In this document: in pieces, positions 46,526 through 58,592 of the stretch
How positions within the stretch are numbered: the stretch's first letter is position 1
Layout of the letters: every line of letters starts with the position of its first letter
DNA from: Aselliscus stoliczkanus
Lineage: Eukaryota; Chordata; Mammalia; Chiroptera; Hipposideridae
Direction: 5' to 3'
DNA length: 64,000 nucleotides
NCBI GenBank assembly: GCA_033961575.1
Contig: CM066727.1
Span: 116,052,434-116,116,433 of the forward strand
Translations under genes and position numbers: made by a program
Notes under the pieces: generated by a model
Databases searched by the model: none
What the model was told of the DNA's origin: nothing
Seen by the model: the letters and a program-made list of their open reading frames with translations, nothing else

Positions 46526-46682
46526 CAGCACTTTTTTTTTTTTTTTTTTAGCTGAACCATCCTGCCACCTGTTGGCAGCTCAGCGGCAGCTCAGCTCGGG
46601 CTGGGCATTGAACTGCTGTTGCTCAGAGCTCAGCTCGCACTCTTGAGCGAGCTCTTAACCAACCGAGCCACTCGGCTGGCCT
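46526..46682 (-). mobile_element. tRNA-derived SINE, second subtype
   Basis: Complement starts GGCCAGCCGAGTGGCTCGG and contains GCCAACAGGTGGCAGGATGG. Exact 17-bp duplication GCACTGTCCTCTGTTTA at 46509-46525 and 46683-46699. Confidence 0.95.
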
Positions 46683-46849
46683 GCACTGTCCTCTGTTTAG
46701 TATTGCCTGTTGACCCTCCTTCTTACTCCAGGCCTGGGCTCCCTGCCCAGGTCAGCTTCACCATCCATGTTTGAGCACAGGGCCTGGCTCCTAGCAGTAG
46801 CTCAGTTAAACCTGGTGGGACTGAGCTGAGCTAAACAGATATCCTTGTC

Positions 46850-47060
46850 AGGAGCATGGCTTTGATGTCAGATATTGGTTTACATCCTGGCTCTGTTTCT
46901 TGCCAGCTCTGGGTTCAAGCAATTGACTGATTTTTTTGAGCTTCAGTTTCCTTGTCTGTAAATTTCAGTGCCCCTTTGAGTTATTGTGAGGATTTTATTA
47001 GATGATATTTGTAAAGTGCTTAGCACAGTGCCTGGTGCACAGTGGGTCCTCAAACAATGT
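46850..47060 (+). repeat. MIR SINE
   Basis: GGAGCATGGCTTTGATGTCA, GCTTCAGTTTCCTTGTCTGT, TATTGTGAGGATTTTATTAG, AGCACAGTGCCTGGTGCAC: full MIR order. Confidence 0.8.
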
Positions 47061-47574
47061 CAAGGATCATCATCACTGTCGATCATCTACCCTCATTTTC
47101 AGGTAAATGTGAGGTTAGGCAAAAAATGCTTGCCCTGAATTCCCACCCCTGCCTGGCGGAATCCTACCCATCTCTCAAGGACCAGCTCAAACACTTTTTT
47201 AGGAAGCCATCCTCTTTGTGATCTCCAGCTTTGGTGTTTCCACAGCCCTTTATCTTATCTCAGCATTTCGTGGGGCCTGGGCCAGTTTACCCCATTGCAA
47301 TGGGGTAGACTAGGAAAACGACAGACGGTTTATTGGGGAGAAAAACTGTGCTGGGGAAGAAAAAATGTTCTGGGGAAGGCCAGGCCTGGAGGCAGGAGAG
47401 TGCCTGGAGTCCTAAGCAGCAGTGGGCACTGATAGTACAAGAAAAAGTCACATATCCTAACAGTGGGAGGTGACCTTTAGCAGATCAGAAAAGCAGAGAG
47501 CGTTGGGAGGCCTTTCACAAATAGCAGTGCCCTGAGCCTGGGGCCCTTGGAAGAAGGTGGGGAGAGTGCAAGGC

Positions 47575-48115
47575 AGCGTTTGTCCTACGCATTGGGGTAC
47601 CAGGTATGCCACCAGGTCAGGCTGGAGGCGATTATGCAGAAATAGTTACCAGAATGCCCAGGGATGCTGTTTCCCACCCCACTCCCAGCCTCCTGGGGCA
47701 GGGCACAGCTGTCACCTGATGGGCCGAGTGCAGTCCCCTCTGCAGGAGGCTGAGCTGGGCTGACAGTCTGTGGCACCAGGGACTGGACCACGGTCACCTT
47801 TTGTGCCCATGACCTGTGGTTATTGAGCTGAATGTCTCCCTCCCCCCATATCTATTCATCCCTTTGCCTCATAAAAGCAATGTGTGGTGCATGGAAGACA
47901 CTTTGTAAGTTTTCTGCTGGGAAAGAGTCTCAGGGAGCCCATGGAAAAGGGGACCTTGGAATCAGAGTTGAATGGCAGCTAAGAGCTGCAGGAGTGATCT
48001 TGACCACACACGCTGTCTAGACCAGCTAGGACTCTGTTTCTTTAATAGATTTAATTAGAGAGAGGACTGGGTCAGCTTCAAGCACAGAGCCTTTTTCAGC
48101 TTTGGAGGTGACTGA
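47575..48115 (+). repeat. Locally duplicated module, copy A (left+right)
   Basis: Left part (47575-47662) recurs at 48287-48373; right part (47654-48115) recurs at 50434-50804, both clearly alike by eye. Copy A alone has an extra stretch of about 88 bp between GACCTGT (47817) and GTAAG (47906). No family name. Confidence 0.75.
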
Positions 48116-48286
48116 GCACAGCATTCTCTGGATATGCAAGGCTGGACAGCAGCTGTCTTTACTTTGGTGCCTTTGCCTGGTCACTAGAGTGCAACATGTG
48201 GGTCACGTGTCCTCAGAGGAAGGGCAGTCACAGAGCTGCAAGAGCTAGGACATGTTTCTCTCCTTGGGTCTCCTGGTGCCAACAAA

Positions 48287-48373
48287 GAGTCTTGTTCTAC
48301 ACATTGGGGTACCCGGCATCCCCTCAGGTCAAGGCTGGAGGCGATTATGCAGAAACAGTTACCAGAACCAGGC
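48287..48373 (+). repeat. Duplicated module, copy C (left part only)
   Basis: GTTCTACACATTGGGGTACC and AAGGCTGGAGGCGATTATGC repeat 47583-47662 of copy A with few changes. Confidence 0.7.
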
Positions 48374-48649
48374 ACCAGAAAAGAGCAGGCAGGGCTGGGA
48401 CTCCAGGGTGACCTGGAGACAAGTCCCATACGCCGGCACAGAGAAATTCAAACGTCCTGTATAAACGTGTTCCGAGGATGACATTCTGGCTCCTCTCCCT
48501 GGCCCCTCCTCACCTCCCTCTACCTCCTTGCCTGGTGGGGGGTGGGTCTCTCCCAAGTGAACCCCTCAGCCCCACTCTGTGCAGATGGTTTGCAAGTCTG
48601 GAGTGCCAGCCTCAGCCTCCCTCCAGAGCTCTGGGATCACATTTTCTTT

Positions 48650-49540
48650 TCTTTTCCAATATTAATTTTTGCTATTTACAAAAGTAGTATGTGTTAGGAG
48701 CATAGATTTTAGAAAATATAAACAAGCACAAGGAAGGAAAGAATGAACTGCTCACAATCCAACACGCTGTGACAATTCCCACCTCTCCCCTCCTCACACA
48801 CAGGCATGAATAGGTTTTAATTTTCAAAATGCAATCACACTGTCTATTCTTCTCCCACTTGTTCTCCTCAACCCACAGTTTATCGTGATGATACTTCTGT
48901 GTTATTAAACACTCTTACACAACATCGTAAAAGGCTGCATAGTATTGTACCGTGTGACTGTTCCTTAGTTTCTATCATCTCTTTGGCTTTGGGGAACCTC
49001 TTGGTTGACTCTTATTTTTTGTCATTCTAAAGAGTGATGTCGCAAAATTCTTATAGCTACATGTTTATGATTGTGATTCTTTTCTAAGGATAAATTTCAA
49101 AGAATGGATTATTGGGCTGAAATATGTGTGCTTTTTTTTTTTTAATGCTTTTCATGGATTTTTATCAAACTACCTTCCAGAAAGTTCTCACTAGAATTAT
49201 ATGAAAGTACTTATATTTCTTCAGCCATTAAAAATGCAAAGTTTAAGTAGGTTTGGGGGGAATTAAGCTTATTGGGTATTTAAAAATTATAACTTTTTTG
49301 TTTTAATTTAAAGTTACCTACTTTCTAGATGAGTTAAATATTTTTTGTTGGATGTTAATTTGCTATTTGTGTTTATGTAAATTGGCTATAAGATCCTTTA
49401 TCCAATATTAAATTGGGGATTTTTATCTTTTTTTATTGATTTGTAAGAGCTCTCTCCATAGGTAGGATATTAACCTTTGTCTGCCATATATGTTAGAAAT
49501 ATACTCTCAGTTTATCATTTGCCTTTTCATTTGGTTTCCA
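48650..49540 (-). mobile_element. Old L1-like 3' segment
   Basis: GTTATTAAACACTCTTACAC, AAAGGCTGCATAGTATTGTA, TTCTAAGGATAAATTTCAAA, CAAACTACCTTCCAGAAAG and following AT-rich sequence match old L1 3' UTR text in antisense. Diverged. Confidence 0.55.
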
Positions 49541-49544
49541 TAAA

Positions 49545-50428
49545 CCAAATATTTATTGGCTGGGGCTGCTTCCCAGGTACCTTTTCTTTATGACACAATG
49601 ACATCTTCACTTCACATACCCTAATTCAAGTTCCTTTCCCCAGTTCCACACTGTTCTTCTTGCTGATTTGCTTATTTCTGTGTCACCACGATTTTCCTAG
49701 TCCCCAGGCTTCAATTGTTGGAGTCCTCTTTGATTCCTGATGTGCTGTCCACAGCCAACTCCCATGGATTCTACACAACAGCATTTCAGGTTCCCATTAT
49801 TTCATGACTGGACTTTGCAAATAGCTTCATAAGTTCATACCTTGTCTCCCCACTGCCAGTCTCTCCGCTCTCCCTTTCTCCTCCTTGTCCCTCTGGTACA
49901 CCACCACCCACTGATCTTCCTAAAGTAGAGCTCAAACTCAGAACTCGCTGGTTAAGAGCTGCCAGTAGCTGCCTATTGCCTTGTGTTTAATTACATCTTT
50001 GTCTGGCCATAATTTTCTTCCACCCGAATCTCCCACTATCTCCACCAAGTTGTTCCCCAAACAAGTTCACTGCTTTCCCATCACTTTACCTTTCTGTTCA
50101 AGCCATCCCCTCCTCCTAGAATTCCCTCCGACCATCTCCACCTACCAAATTCCATTCAGAAAGCTCCCCACCTACCTTACTGCTGCTATCCCAGGCTTTT
50201 CTGACTGTTTAAATTGAGCCCCCAGAACAATTTGCTTGAGATTCTCTTGTAAAACAAACCTTATTCCATCATCTAGTGGGGCCCTCAAAGATATTACACT
50301 CCTACTGGAAAGCGGAGTCCTTTGAGGGTGCTGTCCTGTACGTTTTTTTCCTCCCACCGGACACAGGTAGAGCCTCGCTGCGTCAGCTGCTCAGTAGGTA
50401 TTTCTGGAATGATAAGCACCACCCAGGT
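49545..50428 (+). repeat. LINE-2, 3' third
   Basis: CCAACTCCCATGGATTCTAC, AGATCTTCCTAAAGTAGAGC-type, CTGCCTATTGCCTTGTG, CATTCAGAAAGCTCCCCACC, CTGGAAAGCGGAGTCCTTTG, CTCAGTAGGTATTTCTGGAA: L2 in order to its end, just before duplicated copy B. Confidence 0.8.
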
Positions 50429-50433
50429 ACCTG

Positions 50434-50804
50434 AGTGCCCAGGGATCATGGACCACTGCTGTTTCCCACCCACTTCCAGCCTCCTGGGGCAGGGCACACC
50501 TATCACCTGATGGGCCGAATGCAGTCCCCTCTGCAGGAGGCTGAGCTGGGCTGACAGTCTGTGGCACCAGGGACTGGACCACGGTCACCTTTTGTCCCCA
50601 TGACCTGTAAGCTGGCTGCTGGGAAAAGAGTCTCAGGGAGCCCATGGAAAAGGGGACCTTGGAATCAGGGGTGCAGGAGTGACCTTGACCACATATTCTG
50701 TCTGAACCATCTAGGACTTTCTGTTTCCTTAATATATTTAAATAGAGAGAGGACTGGGGTCTGCTTCATGCACAGAGCCTTTTTTCAGCTTTGGAGGTGA
50801 CTCT
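50434..50804 (+). repeat. Duplicated module, copy B (right part)
   Basis: Matches 47654-48115. CATGACCTGT is followed directly by AAGCTGG, so the 88-bp stretch of copy A is absent; a shared TGT at the join suggests a microhomology deletion (or an insertion in A). It abuts the L2 end. Confidence 0.75.
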
Positions 50805-50837
50805 GCAGCCAGCACGGGAGTGTGCAATTGACATAGT

Positions 50838-50847
50838 CTATTTTTAG
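50838..50847 (+). promoter_or_regulatory. MEF2 consensus site
   Basis: CTATTTTTAG, a perfect match to YTAWWWWTAR. CTATTTTTAA follows at 51539. Chance hits are common in AT-rich introns. Confidence 0.2.
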
Positions 50848-51260
50848 CCTCCCGGAGACCGTGACCAACATCCCAAGCTGAGGGTGGGCACACCTGCTGC
50901 ATTCTAATGAGGCAGCCCCGATTGACTCGGCCAGCCAGCCAGGGATCTCGCCGACCTGAAATGTGATGTTGCTAAACTGGGAAGGCTGCTTATTTCCCAG
51001 AGGCTATAGCCTAGATTCTCTAGGAAAATGGGACTATCACAACCCCCAGCTGGCTGCCTTCTGGCCCTGGACACAGGGCAGTTTTGGGGCTGTGCCCATA
51101 GCATGAGGAAGGGATGGAGTCCCTGGGATTGCTTGATCTTACTCTGTCCTAGGACCTCCCTCTTTCCTTTGCAGGAAAGGAGATAGGAAGTCTGAGCTGA
51201 CCCAGGTCACAGATGAGACAACTGAGGCAGAGAACAGGGACATGTTTATATAATCTGATT

Positions 51261-51296
51261 AATAATAATAGTAATAATAATAATAACAATAATAAA
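51261..51296 (+). repeat. (AAT)n microsatellite
   Basis: Imperfect AAT/AATAGT/AAC units, continuing into a MIR. Confidence 0.9.
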
Positions 51297-51530
51297 GCAC
51301 TTACTATATGCCAGGCACTATTGTAATTTCTTTACATATATTGACTCATCCAAACTTCTTGACAATTCCCTCAGTAGCTTTTATTATGAGCTCAGCTTTA
51401 TAGGGGAGGAAATTGAGGCATGGTGATGATAAATGACTTCCCATTTGTCAGCCAACAAGTAGCAGGGCTGGGTTTCAAAGCCAGGCAGCGTGTCCCAGGG
51501 TTTGCATTCTTGTGCTGTACTGCGTGCCTC
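51293..51530 (-). repeat. MIR SINE
   Basis: AAAGCACTTACTATATGCCA, TTGACTCATCCAAACTTCTT, GGAAATTGAGGCATGG, AGTAGCAGGGCTGGGTTTCA: long MIR in reverse. Confidence 0.8.
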
Positions 51531-52109
51531 TCAGTATCTATTTTTAACTTTACTAGAGCAAGGATGGGATCCAGGAGTCCTGATTGCCAGCCCCAGGCGA
51601 CCAGCTACGGGATACTGTGGCCTCTCTGTTGTTTAAAACCTGCTCCCCTGCTTTGAGGCCTTGCTGCGTGTGCCCATCTGGATCTTCTGCAGTCCAGGGA
51701 GAGGGGTTCCTTCTCCTGGCACTAGTGCGTTTCTGCAGTGAGGCCTGAACTTCGAGGCGCCCGCAGTTCTCTGAGCCTCCCTCCATCTCTGCCCTCCTGC
51801 TTGTGGAGGAGGAGGGGCAGCCAGTGATGTGGGTGTGGATGTGGTCTGGGTGTTGGGAGTGGGGGACCCAGAAAGAGCAGTGACTGTAGTGCCCAGGCAG
51901 GTCGCCCTCAGAGAGGCTCTCACAGTTCAGCATGAATTTCTGCTGAAGTTCGGAGCAGAGCTGTGAATCAGAAACCAGAGAGCAAGACAACAGGTGTGAG
52001 ACACCGGAACCCAGGAGGTCTGCATTTTTGGGGCCATGTGCCGCCTGTTGGGTGGAGAGAAGCCCATGGGTGTGACCTTCCTAAGGGTGCAGGTGGGACT
52101 TGCTTTAGT
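51531..52109. other. Intron 1, nothing recognised
   Basis: An open minus-strand frame of 145 codons (51553-51990) has no recognisable domain and is probably chance. Confidence 0.4.
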
Positions 52110-52330
52110 TTAAAACTTAGTATGTGCTCAGCCATTTTCTAAACACTTTACAAACACCAATTTTTCCTCAGGACAACTCTCGGAGATGCGGACCGTTTTA
52201 TTTCCATTTTAGATATGGGGAAACTGAGGCACTGCAAGGTTAATAATTTGGCTCAAGGTTGTATAGCTAGTAAGTGACAAAGCTGGGACTTGAGTGTTGG
52301 TTGACAAGCCACCATGCTATGTAACACTGT
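52110..52330 (-). repeat. MIR SINE
   Basis: AGTATGTGCTCAGCCATT, TTCCATTTTAGATATGGGGA, CACTGCAAGG, GTTGTATAGCTAGTAAGTGA: MIR in reverse. Confidence 0.8.
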
Positions 52331-52369
52331 GTTATGCTACAGCTTTTCCTTTAATGAACGTTTACTATT

Positions 52370-52505
52370 CACCTCTAATTAAAGGTATTATTGTTTCCAT
52401 TTGACAGATATGGAAACTGGGGCCTAGTTGGGCCCAGGTCACCCGACTAGTAAGAGACAGAACTGGGTGAAATGCAGGTCTGTTTGGTTCCTGAGTAGCA
52501 TGCCA
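52370..52505 (-). repeat. MIR SINE, second fragment
   Basis: TGTTTCCATTTGACAGATAT, GAAACTGGGGCC, CAGGTCACCCGACTAGTAAG. Two MIRs in tandem end 170 bp before PRMT8 exon 2. Confidence 0.7.
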
Positions 52506-52651
52506 CCTCAGCCATCAGTGGGACTGCCAGGAAGCTTGTGGGCATCATCTGCCCCTCAGGAGTGGCCGCTGTGGCCGACGGGAGCGGGGCTCAGGGAGCG
52601 GGAAGGAAGGAGGGCGAGGGCTCACAGGGCAGGCCCTCGCTGCCACGTTAA

Positions 52652-53017
<366 letters not shown>

Positions 53018-53799
53018 TAGGGGTTGGAGGGAGTCAGGGCCGGGCCTGGAGCGGGTAAGCAGGTGAAAGTGTGTGTCTGTGGCTCTCAGCAGCGAGCAGG
53101 GAGTGCTCAGGGCTGCTTTGTTTTATGGTCCCGCACCTGTGTCTCTTCCCGACCCTCAGTCCAGGTGATCCAGGTGGACTGGATGTCCTTGGTCCTTGCT
53201 CTAGGAGCTCAGGTGCTTTGCAGCTAGGGTCCTGAGGCCCAAAGATCCTCCTGGAGGTCACGATATCCAGTCTTCAGGCAGGGATGAGCGTGAACCCTTA
53301 GGTTTGTCCTAGACCATTGAGTGTCTCCAGGGGAACAAAAATACAGCAAGCTTCCTTGGAAATCTGGCCCGGGTCTGACACCCTGATTGATTCTCAGAAA
53401 ATTCTTATGTGTAAATGCTTGTCTTACACCGTAGCAGAGAAGATTTATGTGAGCTGTAGCACAGAACAGAGCTTCCTGACAAGGGGTGTCTGCGCTGTCA
53501 TGGGGCCACAATGTATTTCTACCCCCGCCCTGCCCTTATCACCGCCAACACTCCTGCAAGCCACCCCAATAAACAACTAACATCAACTGATGCTGACTGT
53601 TCCGAGCATAGTGTGTGTATCATTTTATTTAATCCTCTTGAGAACCCTATGAAGAAAATATTTCTATTATTCCCTGATGGTATGAAGAAATATTCAAAAG
53701 GGAACAAAGGTTTGCTTGCTATGCAAATGCATTTTCAAAATAAGTCATGAAACTCTCCCTTCCAGTTAGGTGCTTCTGACCTGCTTAATAATAATAGTC

Positions 53800-54080
53800 A
53801 GCAGTTTTTGTTTTTGTTTTTGAGTGCTTACAACATGCTGCTGGGTGTTGTTCCAAGCATTTGATATTATTGGTTCACTTATTCCTCAAGTCATCCCTAT
53901 GAGGTTGGTATTATTATTTGTCCCCATTAAAGATGAGGAAGTAAGATCTTAGGCATCATTCAACCTTTGTTCATCTTTGCTGGTTCCTTTGTGCACCAGG
54001 TCATGAGCTAATAAATGGCAGAGCTAGAAATAAAGCCCTCACATTTTGGGGTCAGGGGCTTCATTCCTAACTACAACGCC
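53800..54080 (-). repeat. MIR SINE
   Basis: GAGTGCTTACAACATGCTGC, TGAGGTTGGTATTATTATTT, TCCCCATTAAAGATGAGG, AGAGCTAGAAATAAAGCC: MIR in reverse, with about 50 bp of inserted sequence. Confidence 0.7.
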
Positions 54081-54569
54081 ATACAGCTTCTAAAACAGTT
54101 CTTTCTTTCTGGAAATGCCGACTTTGTTCCTGCTGGCTCCTTTGTCATTCCTTGTGGAGGTAGAGAGTACAGGCAGGGTCCCTCAGTTACTTCTAGGCTC
54201 AGGGGTTCAGCCTGGCCCTCTGAGAACTCCTTTCCATATAAAAGCTCAGGCCTGGGGTCTGCAGTGGGGCGGGGGTGGGGAGCTTGGGCCTTGTGTTTAG
54301 TTCTGGGGGTCCTGGCCCAGGAGGACCTGGGCAGCTGAGCTTGCAGCTCTTGTGGATCAAATGCCCTTTCAGGGTGGGTGGGTGAACTGTTGCACCTTCC
54401 ATGACCCTGCTCCCCATGGGGGTGGGCATTGGGATGGTGCACAGAGCCCTGTCCTAGACCTGTGAGAGGCTCTGGGAGACAGAAAGAACTCCTTCAAGAG
54501 CTTCCCTCCTCAAGACCCCACCCCTAATTAAAGAATAGGTTGCGACAAATTCTAATAAGCCTGTGGCTC
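54081..54569. other. Intron 2, nothing recognised
   Basis: GC-richer unique sequence. Confidence 0.4.
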
Positions 54570-54925
54570 TGCACACCTATTTCATGGCAGATTCCTAGGA
54601 AGAAGCAGCGGTTCCAGGGCCCCCCAGATGCCTCCTCTTGGGCCTGCCTGAAATCACCCCCCACAGAAACCAACCAACTACGATGTGTGCCTCATGCCTA
54701 CTCCTCCCCAGCCTTCAGGCTCCACTCCTCCAAGGAACCTCCTCTGACACCTCCCTCTGAATTGCTACGTTCTTGCTGGGCCACACTTTGGCACCTGGGA
54801 TGTGCTCTCTGGTTGCTGTTATTAATCTCTATACTTCCTCAGGACTTGGTTCCCCAGCCTCTACCTCAGGGCTTAGCACATCATCTGATTTGCAAAGACT
54901 TATTGACGTGGCTGCTAATCTCATC
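54570..54925 (+). repeat. LINE-2-like fragment
   Basis: CTGCCTGAAATCACCC, CATGCCTACTCCTCCCCAGC, CCAAGGAACCTCCTCTGACA, ATTAATCTCTATACTTCC, CAGGGCTTAGCACATCA in L2 3' order. Confidence 0.65.
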
Positions 54926-56699
54926 ACTCAGATGACGCCTGGTCAGGACCATGGCCAGGCTTCCAGCAGGGTATGATCTCCCCTGGGAAAGGACACCAAA
55001 GGTCATCAAATAAATATTACACCAGGCTCCCTCGATTTTGTGTATTGATAGAAAAGTCAAATCTGTACATGAACGTATATAAACAATGTAGACTGAGCTA
55101 ATTAAGTTGGAATAAAGGATCTGTAAGTCGCAGATAATTTCTTTCCTTAGTAATCTGTCCTAGAACAGTTTAAGCTATCCATCACATCGGGAAGTACTTC
55201 TGATCACCTAGCTTAAATCCCTCTTGCTGCTGCCAGCCCGCTCTAGATCCTGGCTTAGGTCTCTAATGTAGGGGTGGCTGGCTGGCCTTCCTTCACCCCA
55301 AGCATTACCTCCACCCTGTTTTAGGTCTCCAAAATCACCTGGTAGGAAAAGAGGAGGGGAACGAGTGGATGGACTCTTAACATTGTTCTTGAAAGAGAGA
55401 GGGCATGCTCACTTCTTGTTTCTTGTGCCAGGGATCTCCATCCTGTGCCAGACTGCTCATAGCGATGCCTTTGCCTCCTCACTCTGGGCAAGACCCATAT
55501 CTCACCATCCGGAGCCGAGCTGGCTGTTTGGCAGTCTTCTCCTGTCATTAACAAGATGCTCACAGGGCAGACAGCAGCACGGCCAGCTTGCTGATTAATA
55601 GCAATCAGTGAGTGTTTAGGAAACATGGTGCAGGAGGACATGGGCTTGATTAGCCTGCAAATACAAATGAGAAATGCCGAGTTTGGCGAAGGGCACTGTT
55701 TGGGGTTTGGGGCTGGAGAGCACCGCAGGAGGTAATTCTGGACACTTTCTGTTCTTCCATCCCATGGCTCCATCCAGAGAGGGCACTGTCCTCAGCCTTC
55801 AGAGGGCAGGGACGAGGGAGAGGGCTGTGGCCTTCCATCACAGGGCCTCTGAGAAGAATGGAATCTGGAATGGGAACAGGAGTGACAGATGTGTGCCTAC
55901 TGAGGGCTCTGCTCAAAGTGGAGAGGGCCAGCTCCGTGACCTCCCTGATCCCAGCTCTGAATTCTCAGCGTCTTTGACAGGCCCTGGGCTTGGTGCCTCA
56001 GCTGCCTGCCAGTGGGGCTGTGTTCCCAGCCCCCAAGCCCTGGGCTCCCATCCCACTCCTGGCCAGCTCTCTTCTTTTGACAATCTTGCAGCAGCTTCTT
56101 TTGAAATAGATTCTTCAGGGCTTCATTTTCCAGCAATTATTCACTGTGCTGTCATGTGTTTAATAGGCAAGAAAGCTGGGAGACAAAGTCATCCACTGAT
56201 GGGGGCTGGGAATTGTTTTCAACAAAGAGTGGCAAGCTGTGTCTGAAATGTCTGGGACTTTTGGGGCTATTCTCTCCCAGTCATGATTAAAGCAGGGGTA
56301 GAAGTGGGGAGAGCTTTTACTGTTGACAGTCCAAGTTGGGGGAGATTTGCTAAGTCACAGCTTCTCTTCTCTCAGAGCTTCTACCTTTGGACCTAACTCC
56401 TGCAGTCTGGAGCCTTAAGGAAGGGAGGCAGGGGCCAAAGAAGTGACAAAAGGCAATGAATTAAAGCCTGCGGTGGTGATGGTGGTGATGGGAGCACTTG
56501 GGCAGCTCTGCTTTGGCAACAATAGGCTATGCAGACCTACTGGGCCAATCTAATTCCATCAGGAAAGGCAGTGAGAAATTTTTACCATGGCTGTGATTCA
56601 GAGGTTTCTGAAAGCTTTGCCGTTGCTTTGCCTCCATTTTCTGGCCACCCTCAACAATTTTCTACCATGGGTGAAAAGAATCATAGTTGTCACAAAAAG
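54926..56699. other. Intron 2, nothing recognised
   Basis: About 1.8 kb. A 190-codon open frame (55674-56246) has no recognisable domain; contains a GTGGTGATG-type run near 56471-56489. Confidence 0.4.
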
Positions 56700-56701
56700 C
56701 C

Positions 56702-56915
56702 AGAGCTAACACTTATGTAACACTTACTATATTTATTTAACCATCACAAAACCCTACGAAGTAGGTGCTCTTATTACCCCATTTTCCAGATGGGGAAATT
56801 GAGATACAGAACGCTAAATGGTGTTCTGGGTCAGCGAGCTCAAAAGCACTGGAGCTATGATTTGAATGCAGGAACTCTGGCTCCAGAATTGGTGTGCATA
56901 ACCGCTGTGCTCTGC
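56702..56915 (-). repeat. MIR SINE
   Basis: GCTAACACTTATGTAACACT, TACGAAGTAGGTGCTC, TACCCCATTTTCCAGATGGG, GAAATTGAGATACAG, TTTGAATGCAGGAACTCTGG: complete MIR in reverse. Confidence 0.85.
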
Positions 56916-58358
56916 TATTTTCCTATTTGCAGAGAATGGATTATGCACTATGTCCTGTGCCTAGTTCTGGGGAAACCATCTGCAGTCTTGTGGTCTGACA
57001 GATTTCAGGTCTTGCAGATTTGATGTCTAGCAGTCCTGTAGTGTTTGGTTCCAGACATCTTCTGGAGAAAGAGACTTGAGCTCACTTTCAAATAATTTAA
57101 AGCCAAAAGTGAATTCAATCTAACCAAACCCTTACCTTATTCAACTTCTCCTATGATCAAAGATATGAGCACTGGGGCAGCACAGGAAGTAGTGGCTGGG
57201 TTTAAAAACAAATACAAGATCTTTTAGCCCTGTGGTTGAATTCCAAGTACCTGACCGAGGGATTAAAGCCACAAACCCATCTAAACCTGCTCAACTCCTG
57301 ATTGGATTGAACTGACCAGCCCATAACTCTAGCTGCCTAACAAAGAAAAAGACATTACTTTTTGGAAAATAACAGCAAAAACTAATTTCAGCTTGTGTCA
57401 TTCCTTAGACATCATCTGTGGCATAAAGTAAAAATTATAAGACATGAAGAAACAGGATAATTTGGTCCACAGTCAAGAGAAAAATTAGTCAATAGATACA
57501 GATCCATAAACAGTTGTCCTCTTAGGGAAGGCTGGAAGAATGATTAACAGCATACGTTTTTGGCAATGTAACAGGACTTTCCCCCACAGGACATGACTTT
57601 TCCTTCATTTAAGGGGTTCTAGGTCTGTGAACTGGCTCAACTCTGGGAATCAACTGATGGGCTATCACTCCCTATCTTGGTGATTCAAGCCACATTTCTG
57701 TTCACTAGACCTACAACTTTTCTATTTAAACATACTAAACAAGAATTTAGTATGATTCCCATCTATTTCTTTCCTAGAGAGGCCAACACTAGAGGTCTTT
57801 GCAACTCAGACTGTTCTGAATAATCTTTGGCTCCCATGCCCTTTATAGTAATGACACCCAACTCATCTTTGGTGATTAACTGCTGCAATTTGGCCCCTGC
57901 AACCTCAGGACCCCAGTTTGATATTATTCCCATTGCACTTAGGGATCTAAGTTTGATGGTAGATATTCCTCTTGTAATAGCTGAATGGTAGAGAAGAACA
58001 ATCACAGAGTTCTTCAAGTTGTTCCCCTCACAAATTTATTTCTCACAGCTGTGGTGAAAGGTTCTCTGTTGTTGGTGAGTAGGTCTCACATGACAAATGC
58101 ACTCTTACATTCCAATCTCCCTAAGCCTTCCCTTCAGCATACTGAGAAACTTTTGACATTTCATTTTTTTGTAGGCTAACTTTGGTCCCTGTTTCAGTCA
58201 GCCAACCTAACCAACAGTTAGAAGCATTTCAAGATCCTGGAGCTACAATGGTGAATCCAGAATCTCTGCCTGGTGGTCATGTATCAATAAACTTGGCCCA
58301 ATCCAACTTTATATTCCTAACATGTTGATCCCACACCTTTAATATACATTTCCATATA
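56916..58358. other. Intron 2, unassigned, possible old ERV internal sequence
   Basis: AT-rich with minus-strand frames such as 57763-58017. The texture resembles a decayed endogenous retrovirus, but I cannot place any domain, so no claim is made. Confidence 0.3.
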
Positions 58359-58590
58359 CCACAGGTGCCAAAAAAATGTATACACATTTTAAGACATGTT
58401 ATCTATGCTCAAGCAGTTTTCATAATCAGAAGTGTCTGGACACTGATGGTAACCACTTTGAGCACCTCTTGTAATTGTAGAAGTCAAACATGACTTGTGT
58501 TCATCTTTTGTTATTGCTATATATTGAGTATTACAATTATACAGATTTTCTCCTTTCTTAAAATGTATATACATTTTTTGGCACCCTCTG
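58359..58590. mobile_element. Tc1/mariner-type MITE with terminal inverted repeats
   Basis: Starts GGTGCCAAAAAAATGTAT and ends with its complement ATACATTTTTTGGCACC. Inverted repeats of about 30 bp, TA at 58357-58358 and 58591-58592. No transposase frame; 232 bp. Confidence 0.8.
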
Positions 58591-58592
58591 TA

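Noticed and set aside
51114..51152. ATGGAGTCCCTG as start of an alternative PRMT8 first exon
   Set aside because: The frame stops after 12 codons and no donor in phase follows; similarity to the alternative isoform start is limited to four residues from memory.
55674..56246. 190-codon open frame in intron 2
   Set aside because: No recognisable domain and no exon boundaries; expected by chance in 64 kb.
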